Source of the DNA: TMED69 sp964642505
GTDB taxonomy: Bacteria > Pseudomonadota > Gammaproteobacteria > Ga0077536
Length of the DNA stretch: 6,586 nucleotides
Assembly (NCBI GenBank): GCA_964642505.1
Contig: CAZXQY010000118.1
Span: 1-6,586 of the forward strand
Direction of reading: 5' to 3'
Positions 1-6,586 of this stretch are shown one piece after another (positions within the stretch are counted from its first letter, which is position 1; each line of letters opens with the position of its first letter). A model generated the notes under the pieces. It saw only the letters and a list, made by a program, of their open reading frames with translations, was not told the DNA's origin and ran no database searches. A program made the position numbers and the translations under genes.

Positions 1-14
1 TGGAGGTAGGGATA

Positions 15-1106
15 ATGGAATTTGGAATAACCTTTCCACCGTATCTTGAGGCTTGGAAAGACGCGAAAATAGCCGAAGATAACGGCTTCACGAAGGCTTG
101 GTTCTACGATTCACAGATGTTATACAGTGAAGTATACATGTGTATGACGTTGGTGGCCGAGCACACATCTAGATTAACTTTAGGCACCTACGTTGCCGTG
201 CCTTCCAATCGAATAGCACCAGTTTCGGCTCAAGCAATTGGCACTTTGAATCAATTGGCTCCTGGCAGGGTAATATTCGGGATTGGAGTTGGATTCACCG
301 CGCGACACACGATGGGGCTACCACCTTGTAAATTGTCCCATATGGAAGAACATGTCGAACAAGTGAGAAGCCTCCTTTCCGGAGACGAATGTCTTTTTCG
401 AGACGGAAAACGGGAACGGTGGGTTCGGTTCTTGCATCGTGACAAGGGCTACGTAAATAACACAGATCCTGTACCTATTCACATTGCATCGAATGGACCG
501 AAGTCACTTGAATTAACTGGACGGACTGGAGACGGATGGATAACGCTCGTGCAACCGCCCGAAAGTTTTCGATATGGGCTTGAAGCTATTCGTAACGGAG
601 CGAAGAAAGCGAATAGAACCTTACCAGATACTTTTCATACTTCCGCACTTACGACAGCTTGCATATTGAAAAATGGAGAATCTTATACGTCTCCACGTGT
701 GATTAGGCGGGTAGGCCCTTTCTGTATGTTTAACTTGCATGCTTTTTGGGAAAATTCTTTTTGCAAAACGGGAGATACACAGTCAGAAGGCGTCCCAACA
801 GATTTAATGGAGCTCTATCAGGACTACGAAAAGAATTTTCTCCCTCAAAGCACTGTTGGTGAAGACCGATTTTACCAACAAGTTCACGAAGGACATCTTG
901 TGTACCTCAGACCAGGCGAAGAAAATTACTTTAATGATTCGTTGATCAAGATGAGTTCACTCACGGGTCCGGCATCAGAAGTAATCGATCGGTTGAAAGC
1001 GATGGAAGAAGCTGGCTTAGACAGCATCGCTATTCAAGTGGTTGAAAAAGAGAACGCTCGAGAAATGATAGAAGAATTTAGCAAGCAGGTGATCGCGAAA
1101 TATTAA
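15..1106 (+). CDS. LLM-class (luciferase-like) flavin-dependent oxidoreductase
   Basis: A 363-residue cytosolic protein of the bacterial luciferase-like superfamily, a TIM-barrel fold that uses FMN or cofactor F420 for monooxygenation or hydride transfer. Visible family signatures are the N-terminal strand MEFGITFPP, the segment APGRVIFGIGVGFTARH (82-98), and IHIASNGPKSLELTGRTGDG (155-174). The last of these is the typical cofactor-phosphate-binding stretch of Mer/Adf-like F420 enzymes. The C-terminal segment LTGPASEVIDRLKAMEEAG (316-334) is the usual closing helix. Length is normal for the family and no frame break is seen. The start is supported by GGAGG at 2-6, 8 nt before the ATG. It is followed after 25 nt by an acetoacetate-decarboxylase-like gene on the same strand, probably in the same transcript; anything upstream lies outside the window. 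Family assignment is firm. Choice of cofactor (F420 favoured over FMN) and substrate are inference and cannot be fixed from sequence reading. Confidence 0.9.
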   Translation: MEFGITFPPYLEAWKDAKIAEDNGFTKAWFYDSQMLYSEVYMCMTLVAEHTSRLTLGTYVAVPSNRIAPVSAQAIGTLNQLAPGRVIFGIGVGFTARHTMGLPPCKLSHMEEHVEQVRSLLSGDECLFRDGKRERWVRFLHRDKGYVNNTDPVPIHIASNGPKSLELTGRTGDGWITLVQPPESFRYGLEAIRNGAKKANRTLPDTFHTSALTTACILKNGESYTSPRVIRRVGPFCMFNLHAFWENSFCKTGDTQSEGVPTDLMELYQDYEKNFLPQSTVGEDRFYQQVHEGHLVYLRPGEENYFNDSLIKMSSLTGPASEVIDRLKAMEEAGLDSIAIQVVEKENAREMIEEFSKQVIAKY

Positions 1107-1131
1107 AAATATACCAGGTTAGGTTACACTT

Positions 1132-1821
1132 ATGGATGAAATGATACTAGAACAGGTCTTACCATACCCGTTGCCTCCGTGGGAACACGATTTTAGAGTT
1201 CTAGCGGTTTTCGGGGAGACGGACGAAAAAATTCTTGAGCCCTTAATTCCCAAGCCTTTGCGTCTGCGTTCGGCTGTTGTCCAGATGTCCGTCATGCATT
1301 TCGATAGTAGCGTGCCAGTGGAGCCCTACTATGATGCCGCAATTATAGCTGACGTGGAATATAACGGAACTAGTGGAGGGTATTGGGTCTATGGATTTAC
1401 CAGTACGGATACCGTTCAAGCGGGAACCCGCGAAATCTGGGGTTATAAGATGAAACGTGGTGATAACTGGGAACTTGGCGGAGATGGCAGTCGGTATAAA
1501 GGAATAGTTGGGAGACGAGGTGTAGATCTTCTATCCATTGACATGGAAGTCAATGACAAAGATTTTTCTCCACCAGCACTGTTTCCGCGGATTTTTCTGA
1601 AAGTAATCCCTTGTGCCTCGGAGCCTAAAGCGAGCCTCAAGAAAGTTGTCGTTATGCGCGCTGAAACAACGGAAATTCACAAGGATTTAAAGGGTGATGC
1701 GGTTATCGAGTTTGGGTATTCCGAGTCAGATCCTCTACATCTTTTTGATTCGTCGAAGTTATTAGGCGCGAATTATTTGGAAGGACACCAGATATTGCCT
1801 TGGGCGGAGGAAATGGATTAG
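1132..1821 (+). CDS. Acetoacetate decarboxylase (ADC) superfamily protein with altered active-site lysine motif
   Basis: A 229-residue protein resembling acetoacetate decarboxylase, which removes CO2 from beta-keto acids through a lysine Schiff base. Family marks are LIPKPLRL (38-45; compare VPEPLEI in the clostridial enzyme), the NGxxGGYW turn (78-85), TREIWGYKMKRG (99-110), and FLKVIP (155-160; compare MLKIIP). Aligned by eye to Clostridium acetobutylicum ADC, the clostridial AYPKKLG reads GYKMKRG here. Schiff-base Lys115 therefore corresponds to Met107, neighbouring Lys116 to Lys108, and Glu76 to Asp68. Arg22 lies close to the position of Arg29 but is one residue out of register. The protein may not decarboxylate, or may use Lys106 or Lys108. 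Start: the first ATG, preceded only by a weak AGG at 1121-1123; an in-frame ATG at 1141 is the alternative. It lies 25 nt after the flavin oxidoreductase gene, suggesting co-transcription and a related substrate. Superfamily is confident; activity is unknown. Confidence 0.87.
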   Translation: MDEMILEQVLPYPLPPWEHDFRVLAVFGETDEKILEPLIPKPLRLRSAVVQMSVMHFDSSVPVEPYYDAAIIADVEYNGTSGGYWVYGFTSTDTVQAGTREIWGYKMKRGDNWELGGDGSRYKGIVGRRGVDLLSIDMEVNDKDFSPPALFPRIFLKVIPCASEPKASLKKVVVMRAETTEIHKDLKGDAVIEFGYSESDPLHLFDSSKLLGANYLEGHQILPWAEEMD

Positions 1822-1824
1822 TCC

Positions 1825-3180
1825 TTAAGGTTCTATATTATCTAAAGATTCCCCGACGCGCTCTATCAGTTCATCGACTTCGTGAGCCTCTATGATTAGA
1901 GGAGGTGCAATGATTACACTTCGACCCGCCGGCCTTGTAACGACTCCTTTATCCAATAAATTATTATAGACAGTCATCGACTTCGTGTCCGCGGTGGCGT
2001 TAGATTTTCGATCGTCCTCGTCCCTAACAAGAAAATCCAAGCTAGCTCCGAGTCCCACTGAACGTACGTCACCAACGGCAGGATGTTCGGAAAAAGGGGC
2101 TAAGCCGTCTTTCAGTCTTTGTCCCATTTCCCGACCATGAGCGACTAAGTTGTCTCTCTCGATGATTTCGAGGGCCTTGAGTCCAGCTGCAGCTCCCACT
2201 GGATGGGCCGAAAAAGTCCCTGCATGGGCTAATGTTCCGACCCTGTCCGAACCGATTTCTAGGTATTCATATAAACGTTCGCCGATGGCGATGGCTGACA
2301 TGGGGAAATATCCACCCGTAATTCCTTTACCCATCGTTACGTTGTCAGGAGATAAAGCCAAAGTGTCGCAGCCCCAAAATTTTCCAGTTCGACCCACTCC
2401 GGTAACGACCTCATCAGCTACGAATTCGATCCCGTGTTCATCCAACACATTTTTGATAGCGGGGAAATAACTTTCTGGAGGAGTCTTGAACCCGGCGGAA
2501 AAGCTGATCGGTTCGGCAAAAAAGGCTGCGATAGAGTTGGCTGGCTCAGAAGTTATCAGATTTTCCAATTCTTTAGAAAGTCTTGTCGAAAATTCTTCCT
2601 CGGTCTCTCCCGGGTGTCTATCTCCGTGGTAGTCTGGTTGGGAAACATGCTTGAAGCCGGGGAGGGGAAGACCAAATTCCTCGTGGTGACTTCCGGTAAG
2701 GCTAGCTGTTGCCAGCGTACCACCGTGGTAGCTGGAATGACGAGAAATTACAGTAGTACGGCCTTTCTCTCCTCTCGCTAAGGCCGCGAAGTGGTATAGC
2801 TTTACGAGAAAATCGTTGGCTTCTGAGCCAGTTGAGGCAAACATTATATGAGAATTACTTACCGGGACCATTTGAACTAGCTTTTCGGCGAATTCGATAG
2901 AAGTGGAACTGGTACGATTTAAACCCGATACAAAAAACGGTAAATCGCGATACTGTCTCTCAATAGCCTCAATTAATTCTTCATTTTGATAGCCCAAGGA
3001 AGCTACATAGAAGGAAGCGGTGGCTTCTATGTATTCTTTGCCCTCAGAGTCGTATACATAAATTCCTTTACCACGTTCTATGACTCGGGTTTGATCTTTA
3101 GTGTTCGCAGAAATAGGTTGAAAACCTATGATTAGAGGTAAGCGGTCCCTATCTTCCATCTCAGGCATGCTGGTAGCCAT
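1825..3180 (-). CDS. Class III (omega-type) PLP-dependent aminotransferase
   Basis: A 451-residue cytosolic fold-type I transaminase that moves an amino group between an amine or omega-amino acid and a keto acid. All key residues are present: STGSEAN (116-122) for the PLP phosphate; YHG (151-153), with Tyr151 stacking on the PLP ring; DEVVTGVGRTG (256-266), with Asp256 binding the pyridine nitrogen; Lys285 in TMGKG as the Schiff-base lysine; Thr322 in GTFSAHP, contacting phosphate from the partner subunit; and Arg416 in VVTRPAG, at the place of the carboxylate-binding flipping arginine of omega-transaminases. Length is typical. The reading frame is open up to a TTG at 3225 and an ATG at 3195, but the ATG at 3180 is chosen because GGAGG (3185-3189, minus strand) lies 4 nt before it and the ATG at 3195 would translate through this site. 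It is convergent with the ADC-like gene (3 nt between stops) and divergent from the gene at 3435. Similar enzymes use beta-alanine, GABA, taurine, pyruvate or amines; the substrate here is not determinable. Confidence 0.94.
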   Translation of the reverse strand: MATSMPEMEDRDRLPLIIGFQPISANTKDQTRVIERGKGIYVYDSEGKEYIEATASFYVASLGYQNEELIEAIERQYRDLPFFVSGLNRTSSTSIEFAEKLVQMVPVSNSHIMFASTGSEANDFLVKLYHFAALARGEKGRTTVISRHSSYHGGTLATASLTGSHHEEFGLPLPGFKHVSQPDYHGDRHPGETEEEFSTRLSKELENLITSEPANSIAAFFAEPISFSAGFKTPPESYFPAIKNVLDEHGIEFVADEVVTGVGRTGKFWGCDTLALSPDNVTMGKGITGGYFPMSAIAIGERLYEYLEIGSDRVGTLAHAGTFSAHPVGAAAGLKALEIIERDNLVAHGREMGQRLKDGLAPFSEHPAVGDVRSVGLGASLDFLVRDEDDRKSNATADTKSMTVYNNLLDKGVVTRPAGRSVIIAPPLIIEAHEVDELIERVGESLDNIEP

Positions 3181-3434
3181 TATTCCTCCCCTCATTCTTG
3201 ATAAAGCGGTGAGTTCCGAAATCAATCAGGAATTCATCCACTATGATCACTCAAATAATTTGTAGTCTTCGCTCCTCACTCTTTGTATCGCTGTGCTTAT
3301 CATCGCTTTAAATACTGAGGTATGAATCAGTTTATTCCCAGTTTGAACAGTAAGTAAAGAGGGCAGTGATCAAGCGTGTTGTTAAACTCGACTAGATACG
3401 ATAGCCTTTCTGAATAAAAAAATGGAGATGCGCC
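3181..3434. promoter_or_regulatory. Divergent intergenic control region
   Basis: A 254-nt gap between the divergent aminotransferase gene and the DUF2236 gene must hold the promoters of both. No strong sigma70 promoter stands out. The best rightward candidate is TTGTTA (3379-3384) with a 17-nt spacer to TAGCCT (3402-3407), only 4/6 and 3/6 matches. The sequence TGATCACT (3244-3251) and its reverse complement AGTGATCA (3365-3372) lie 63 and 62 nt from the two start codons and are possible operator half-sites. No small ORF with a ribosome site, no tRNA and no recognisable riboswitch was seen. The role as a control region follows from gene orientation; the individual elements are weak. Confidence 0.5.
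3185..3189 (-). promoter_or_regulatory. Shine-Dalgarno site deciding the aminotransferase start
   Basis: On the minus strand the sequence reads GAGGGGAGGAATAATG. The GGAGG core sits 4 nt before the ATG at 3180, a slightly short but workable spacing. It favours this start over the upstream in-frame ATG (3195) and TTG (3225), which have no comparable site. Confidence 0.7.
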
Positions 3435-4370
3435 ATGCCTTCGGGCAAGAAGTTGAGATTCAATCATCCCGAAGGTCCGGAATATTCACGACCTTGGGGG
3501 CTTTTTCAAAACCCTAAAGTCCGTGAAGAAATCGCGAAACTGCACGCTACTAGAGATTGTCAAAGGATTGTATTTCTTCTGAAGTCTTATGAATTCCCTT
3601 CTGATTTAACTCATGCCTTAGAAATGGGGCTCTACCATACCTATGGAAGTCGTACTGTTGCTAAACTCCTAGATTACACCCAAGAATTTGAGAACTTTGG
3701 TCAGAAACGGTATGACGATACCTACATTTTGATTGCTCAATTTATGGAAGCTGGATGGGATAATGGTTTGGGAGCTAGAGCTCTTAAACAGGTAGCCAAA
3801 GCTCATGCACGGTTTTCAATAAGAAACGAAGATTATCTTTTTGTACTATGGACTTTTATAGAGTTTCCTATTCAATGGATGAGAAAATACGGATGGCGAA
3901 AATTTACTACTCATGAGGAAAAAGCGTGGTATGCCTATTGGCTCAAGATAGGAGAACATATGGGCATTCATTCTTTGCCTGAAGAAAAGAACGATTTTGC
4001 TAAATTTGTCGAAGACTATGAGCTGAGGGAAATGGTTCCGAACGAATATAGTGAACGAGTATCGATGGCGACTGTACGCATTATGCAAGGCTGGTTACCT
4101 AGAATAATCCACCCTCTCGTCATGCCCTTGGCAGCTTGTCTTTCGGAGCCTCGTTTCTTGGCAGCAATCAATTATAAACGGCCGCACTACTTTGTCCGGT
4201 CTATTGTTCTCGGTTGTTTGAAAGTGCGGGCGGTAATCAAACGGTTTATATCCTTCGATCGATTTCCGGATTTGCTGTCGGAGAACTACTATCGAACCTA
4301 TCCGGACGGTGATTATGAAATAGAAAAGCTGAAGCCCGACTATTTTGATAAAGAAGGAATTAAAACTTAG
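3435..4370 (+). CDS. DUF2236 / MpaB-like putative haem-dependent oxygenase
   Basis: A 311-residue, mostly helical protein matching by eye the oxygenase MpaB/DUF2236 family, which includes the rubber-cleaving latex clearing protein Lcp and fungal MpaB. Characterised members bind b-type haem through a histidine. Family-like stretches are AKAHARFSIRNEDYLFVLWT (121-140), with His124 as probable axial ligand, FPIQWMRKYGWRKFTTHEEKA (144-164, with pattern P..W...YGWR.lT..E..A), and YWLKIGEHMGIHSLP (168-182). Arg92 and Thr96 in KRYDDT lie 32 and 28 residues before His124, similar to the Arg and Thr of the Lcp haem pocket; the Lcp lysine position would be Asp95. No signal peptide is present, unlike secreted Lcp. 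Hydrophobic stretches at about 222-236 and 252-262 could touch a membrane. Start: ATG with GGAG at 3424-3427, 7 nt upstream. It is followed after 30 nt by an exported SnoaL-like gene, likely one operon. Family moderately sure; substrate unknown. Confidence 0.78.
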   Translation: MPSGKKLRFNHPEGPEYSRPWGLFQNPKVREEIAKLHATRDCQRIVFLLKSYEFPSDLTHALEMGLYHTYGSRTVAKLLDYTQEFENFGQKRYDDTYILIAQFMEAGWDNGLGARALKQVAKAHARFSIRNEDYLFVLWTFIEFPIQWMRKYGWRKFTTHEEKAWYAYWLKIGEHMGIHSLPEEKNDFAKFVEDYELREMVPNEYSERVSMATVRIMQGWLPRIIHPLVMPLAACLSEPRFLAAINYKRPHYFVRSIVLGCLKVRAVIKRFISFDRFPDLLSENYYRTYPDGDYEIEKLKPDYFDKEGIKT

Positions 4371-4400
4371 AAAGAACCTAACTCAAAGAGGTAATACACT

Positions 4401-4814
4401 ATGAAAAAATACTTTACATCTTTAATTCTATTCGCCGCTTCTCTAGCGTTCTCCTCAATGATAATGGCTTTGGAAGAAGCTGCTGTAAGAGACTACTTCA
4501 AAGGCTGGGATACTGGTGATATTGGTAAGGTTATGAGTTACTTCACGACAGATATTGTTTACGAAGACGTTCCTAAGGCGGAAATTGCCAAGGGTACTGA
4601 TGCTGTCAAGAGCTTCGTGGAGAAGTTTTTTACCGACTATGCGGGTACTCGACTGGCGGTCGACAGTATTACTGTGGGTAAGAAAGGTGCTGCTGCAGAG
4701 TGGACGATGAGCGGCGGTAGTGGAGAAGAGGCATGGAGCATTAGAGGGGCGTCAGTGATGGAACACAAGGGCGGTAAAATTTCCAAGGTCACCGATTATT
4801 GGGATAATAAGTAA
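4401..4814 (+). CDS. Exported SnoaL/NTF2-like small protein
   Basis: A 137-residue protein with a clear Sec signal peptide: positive MKK, a hydrophobic core at about 5-19, and probable cleavage after Ala23 (MIMA, then LEEA). The mature part of about 114 residues fits a single SnoaL-like / ketosteroid-isomerase-like NTF2 domain. It begins with helix EEAAVRDYFKGWDTGDI (25-41), continues with MSYFTTDIVYEDVP (45-58) and the helix containing AVKSFVEKFF (68-77), and ends with strands AAAEWTMSGG, SIRGASVMEHKGGKI and VTDYWD. The closing G-K-I-x-K-V-x-D-Y-W-D pattern is characteristic of SnoaL_2-type domains. Such domains bind small hydrophobic molecules and may be cyclases, isomerases, hydrolases or plain binding proteins. 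Start: ATG with GAGGT at 4388-4392, 8 nt upstream. It lies 30 nt after the DUF2236 gene and is probably co-transcribed with it; the periplasmic or extracellular location of its product contrasts with the unexported partner. Function is not assignable. Confidence 0.85.
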   Translation: MKKYFTSLILFAASLAFSSMIMALEEAAVRDYFKGWDTGDIGKVMSYFTTDIVYEDVPKAEIAKGTDAVKSFVEKFFTDYAGTRLAVDSITVGKKGAAAEWTMSGGSGEEAWSIRGASVMEHKGGKISKVTDYWDNK

Positions 4815-4880
4815 CCGCGAATTGGGAACTATGGAGAAAGGGTAGGAGGTTTGGATCTCTGTCCTTGATTGGACGAAGGT
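4815..4880. other. Convergent intergenic gap without a clear terminator
   Basis: Sixty-six nucleotides separate the stop codons of the SnoaL-like gene and the molybdoenzyme gene. A small hairpin GTCC-ttgatt-GGAC (4861-4874, 4-bp stem) is present, and GTAGGA (4842-4847) can pair with TCCTAC (4890-4895), but neither is followed by a T-run on either strand. No intrinsic terminator can be supported. Confidence 0.4.
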
Positions 4881-6586
4881 CTATTCACTTCCTACTCGTA
4901 GTTTCTCGATTTCACACAGGTAAGACTTGTGTGGCACACAACCGCCAATCGGATCTGCGTCTTCATTTCCGATTAGGGCGTTATAATTGGCGCTTTCTTC
5001 GGTTTCGATGTTGTAGCCCGGCAGAGATAGATCTTTACAATCTTGCCACCAACCAACAGTAGCACGCACAACCCCAGGGTGGAGATTCCGTGATAGACCT
5101 ACAACCGCTCGTGCATTACCATGCGGCGTTTTGATAGATATCCAATCGCCTGCACTTAGATCACGTTCTGCTGCAGTATCTGGATGAACCTGTACTTGGG
5201 GTTCTCGCTCATGCCGCCGCAACCGGGCAACGTGTCGAAATTGACTATGTATGTAATGAGGAGATTTGGTATCCGTTAAAATTAATGGGAATTGCTTAAA
5301 AAGCTCCGGTTTTGAAAATGGCCCCATCGCCGGTTCAACATAGATTGGCAAAGAAGCGTAACCATGCTTATGGAGCGTTTCAGAAAATATTTCAACTCGT
5401 CTTGAAGGAGTTGCGAAGCCGTTTGAGTCCGTATATTTTTTGTGCCTAGTTTCGAGGTTTGTGTTTATACCCCGAGGGGAATTTTTTAAAGTCTCCAGAG
5501 CGATTCCGCTCGGCTTTAGAATTTCCTGATACGCCTCTTCGAGATTTCCATTCCAAAATTTTCCCGAGAAGCCTAGTCGTTTAGCCAATTCGAATGTAAT
5601 CCATGCGTCGGAACGACTCTCTCCTAGTGGTTCAATGACTTTTTGTCGAAACTGCAAATGGCCGACGGCTTTTTGATCAACCTTGAAATCGGTACATAAG
5701 GCTTCTCGCTCCCAGGGTGAGTTTACCGGGAGGAAAATATCGGCGTACTTTGCTGTCGGTGTCATAAACAAATCCGCATGAACCATAAATTGTAATTTCT
5801 TTAATGCCTCGCTCCCACGTTTCCCATCAGCGTGGGAAACTAGCATATTCAGTCCGAAACTGACTAGTGCATCGATTCCATAGGGTTCTCGCTTTAGAAT
5901 GGATTTATATAAAGCATCGGTGGTAATCCATCCAAAAATAGATTCTGGTCCTAAGGAACGTTCCTCACGACCTAATGGGGGCTTTCCGACCGGGTTTGGT
6001 TTTAATTCGGCACCATCGATTGACTGTACAGGGACAGTATCTAAAATAACGTTTCCACCGGGGGCATCAATGCAGCCGGTCAAGGCGTAAAGACATGCTA
6101 TCGCGCGCCCGGTTTGACTTGTATTAGAATGCATCTCCAAACCTGCCCACGCGTAACAGTAAACCGCTCCGCTTGAACCTATCAAGCGGGCCGTCTCTAC
6201 AATTTGACTCTCTTCTAACCAAGTAATCGGAGCAACTTTAGTTGGAGCATATTCCTTGCATAAGTCGGCATAAAGTTGGAATACAGGTTTGCAGTTTATT
6301 GAGCCGGAGATCCCGTCGAATTGAAAAGTCCCTTCCAATGCTAGCGTATTATTTTTCGTATTAGTTAGATATTTCCCGGTTGATATATCGAAAAAAATGG
6401 GGGACGACTCCTTCAGGTTCCAAGCTACTCGGTAATTGGCATTGCCGTTTTCTTTTAAGTCTTGTTCTGTGAGCATGGTTCCATTGTCTTCCCGGACCAA
6501 AAACGGGGCGTTTGTCCAATTGGTGACGAAGTTTTTATCGAATAATCGTTCTTCGATAAGGACGTGGGCGATGGATAAAGCTAAGG
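4881..6586 (-). CDS. Molybdopterin oxidoreductase (DMSO reductase family), C-terminal part, 5' end beyond window
   Basis: The frame is open from the right edge to the TAG at 4881, giving 567 visible residues; the true start is outside. The first visible residues, LALSIAHVLIEERLF and VTNWTNAPF, match the mid-protein helix following the N-terminal region in this family, so a TTG at 6500 is not the start. Further marks (fragment numbering) are GLEMHSNTSQTGRAIA (148-163), ALTGCIDAPGGN (167-178), TPTAKYADIFLPVNSPWERE (275-294, typical of a bis-MGD enzyme), GFATPSRRVEIF (389-400), and the C-terminal dinucleotide-binding domain from about 432 on with HSQFRHV, VQVHPDTAAERDLSAGDWI and the closing NALI...DPIGG. 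The catalytic subunit transfers electrons or oxygen at a molybdenum or tungsten centre. The iron-sulphur cysteines and the metal ligand are out of view, so nitrate/thiosulfate/polysulfide/DMSO-reductase-like, formate-dehydrogenase-like or acetylene-hydratase-like roles cannot be separated. It is convergent with the SnoaL-like gene (66-nt gap). Confidence 0.92.
   Translation of the reverse strand, partial: LALSIAHVLIEERLFDKNFVTNWTNAPFLVREDNGTMLTEQDLKENGNANYRVAWNLKESSPIFFDISTGKYLTNTKNNTLALEGTFQFDGISGSINCKPVFQLYADLCKEYAPTKVAPITWLEESQIVETARLIGSSGAVYCYAWAGLEMHSNTSQTGRAIACLYALTGCIDAPGGNVILDTVPVQSIDGAELKPNPVGKPPLGREERSLGPESIFGWITTDALYKSILKREPYGIDALVSFGLNMLVSHADGKRGSEALKKLQFMVHADLFMTPTAKYADIFLPVNSPWEREALCTDFKVDQKAVGHLQFRQKVIEPLGESRSDAWITFELAKRLGFSGKFWNGNLEEAYQEILKPSGIALETLKNSPRGINTNLETRHKKYTDSNGFATPSRRVEIFSETLHKHGYASLPIYVEPAMGPFSKPELFKQFPLILTDTKSPHYIHSQFRHVARLRRHEREPQVQVHPDTAAERDLSAGDWISIKTPHGNARAVVGLSRNLHPGVVRATVGWWQDCKDLSLPGYNIETEESANYNALIGNEDADPIGGCVPHKSYLCEIEKLRVGSE

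Noticed and set aside
251..445. Short leftward ORF within the flavin oxidoreductase gene
   Set aside because: Antisense to a conserved gene; low-complexity Arg/Ser-rich translation with no ribosome site seen. The similar short ORFs at 1443-1640, 3846-4088, 4865-5062 and 5899-6090 were dropped for the same reason.
2150..2781. Two overlapping rightward ORFs of 106 and 115 codons inside the aminotransferase gene
   Set aside because: They are antisense to a gene with every catalytic motif intact, lack family signatures and overlap each other in different frames; they are frame shadows.
3181..3225. N-terminal extension of the aminotransferase to TTG at 3225 or ATG at 3195
   Set aside because: The good GGAGG at 3185-3189 lies inside this extension, and family homology begins only after the ATG at 3180.
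4842..4895. Hairpin GTAGGA / TCCTAC with inner GTCC/GGAC as a bidirectional terminator
   Set aside because: Stems are short, the loop is long, and no T-run follows on either strand; one arm lies inside the molybdoenzyme coding sequence.
6498..6500. TTG at 6500 as start of the molybdoenzyme gene
   Set aside because: The frame stays open to the window edge and the 28 upstream residues match the family, so the gene is cut by the window rather than started here.
1..6586. tRNA, rRNA, CRISPR repeats, insertion sequences or phage genes
   Set aside because: No cloverleaf-like segments, regularly spaced repeats, transposase motifs or terminal inverted repeats were seen; nearly all sequence is taken up by six intact or edge-cut genes.

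Overview
The window is ordinary compact bacterial DNA: six protein genes, no RNA genes, no mobile element and no CRISPR array. The layout is two rightward genes (15-1821), a leftward aminotransferase gene (1825-3180), a divergent control region (3181-3434), two rightward genes (3435-4814), and a leftward molybdenum-enzyme gene (4881-6586) that runs off the right edge. Most start codons have recognisable Shine-Dalgarno sequences (GGAGG, GGAG, GAGGT), and one product has a lipid-bilayer export signal typical of bacteria. Base composition looks moderate, without strong GC skew in codon use. The mix of a luciferase-type flavin oxidoreductase, a DMSO-reductase-type molybdoenzyme, an MpaB/DUF2236 protein and a class III aminotransferase is typical of metabolically versatile, mostly uncultivated heterotrophs. 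SAR202-type Chloroflexota, marine Proteobacteria and Tectomicrobia are candidates, but the sequence alone does not decide between them.

Left part: a luciferase-like (LLM, probably F420- or FMN-dependent) oxidoreductase is followed 25 nt later by an acetoacetate-decarboxylase-superfamily protein, so the two are probably co-transcribed. The second protein has the fold signatures of the family, but Met occupies the position of the Schiff-base lysine. Its 3' end meets the 3' end of the aminotransferase gene with only 3 nt between the stop codons.

Middle part: the aminotransferase carries all the expected PLP-binding residues and looks fully functional. Its start is best placed at 3180, behind a GGAGG. 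About 250 nt separate it from the divergent gene at 3435. This control region holds an 8-bp inverted pair (TGATCACT / AGTGATCA) placed almost equally far from the two start codons.

Right part: a DUF2236/MpaB-type putative haem oxygenase is followed 30 nt later by a small exported SnoaL/NTF2-like protein, a likely two-gene operon. Convergent to it is the C-terminal two thirds or so of a molybdopterin oxidoreductase; its iron-sulphur and molybdenum-ligand region lies outside the window.

Taken together, the genes suggest oxidative or catabolic handling of small organic compounds (oxidoreduction, carbon-carbon chemistry on keto acids, amino-group transfer). No shared substrate can be read from the sequence, and a single pathway is not demonstrated. 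I do not see a new kind of genetic system here. The best leads are the altered active site of the ADC-like protein, the MpaB-like/exported SnoaL pair, and the symmetric inverted sites.
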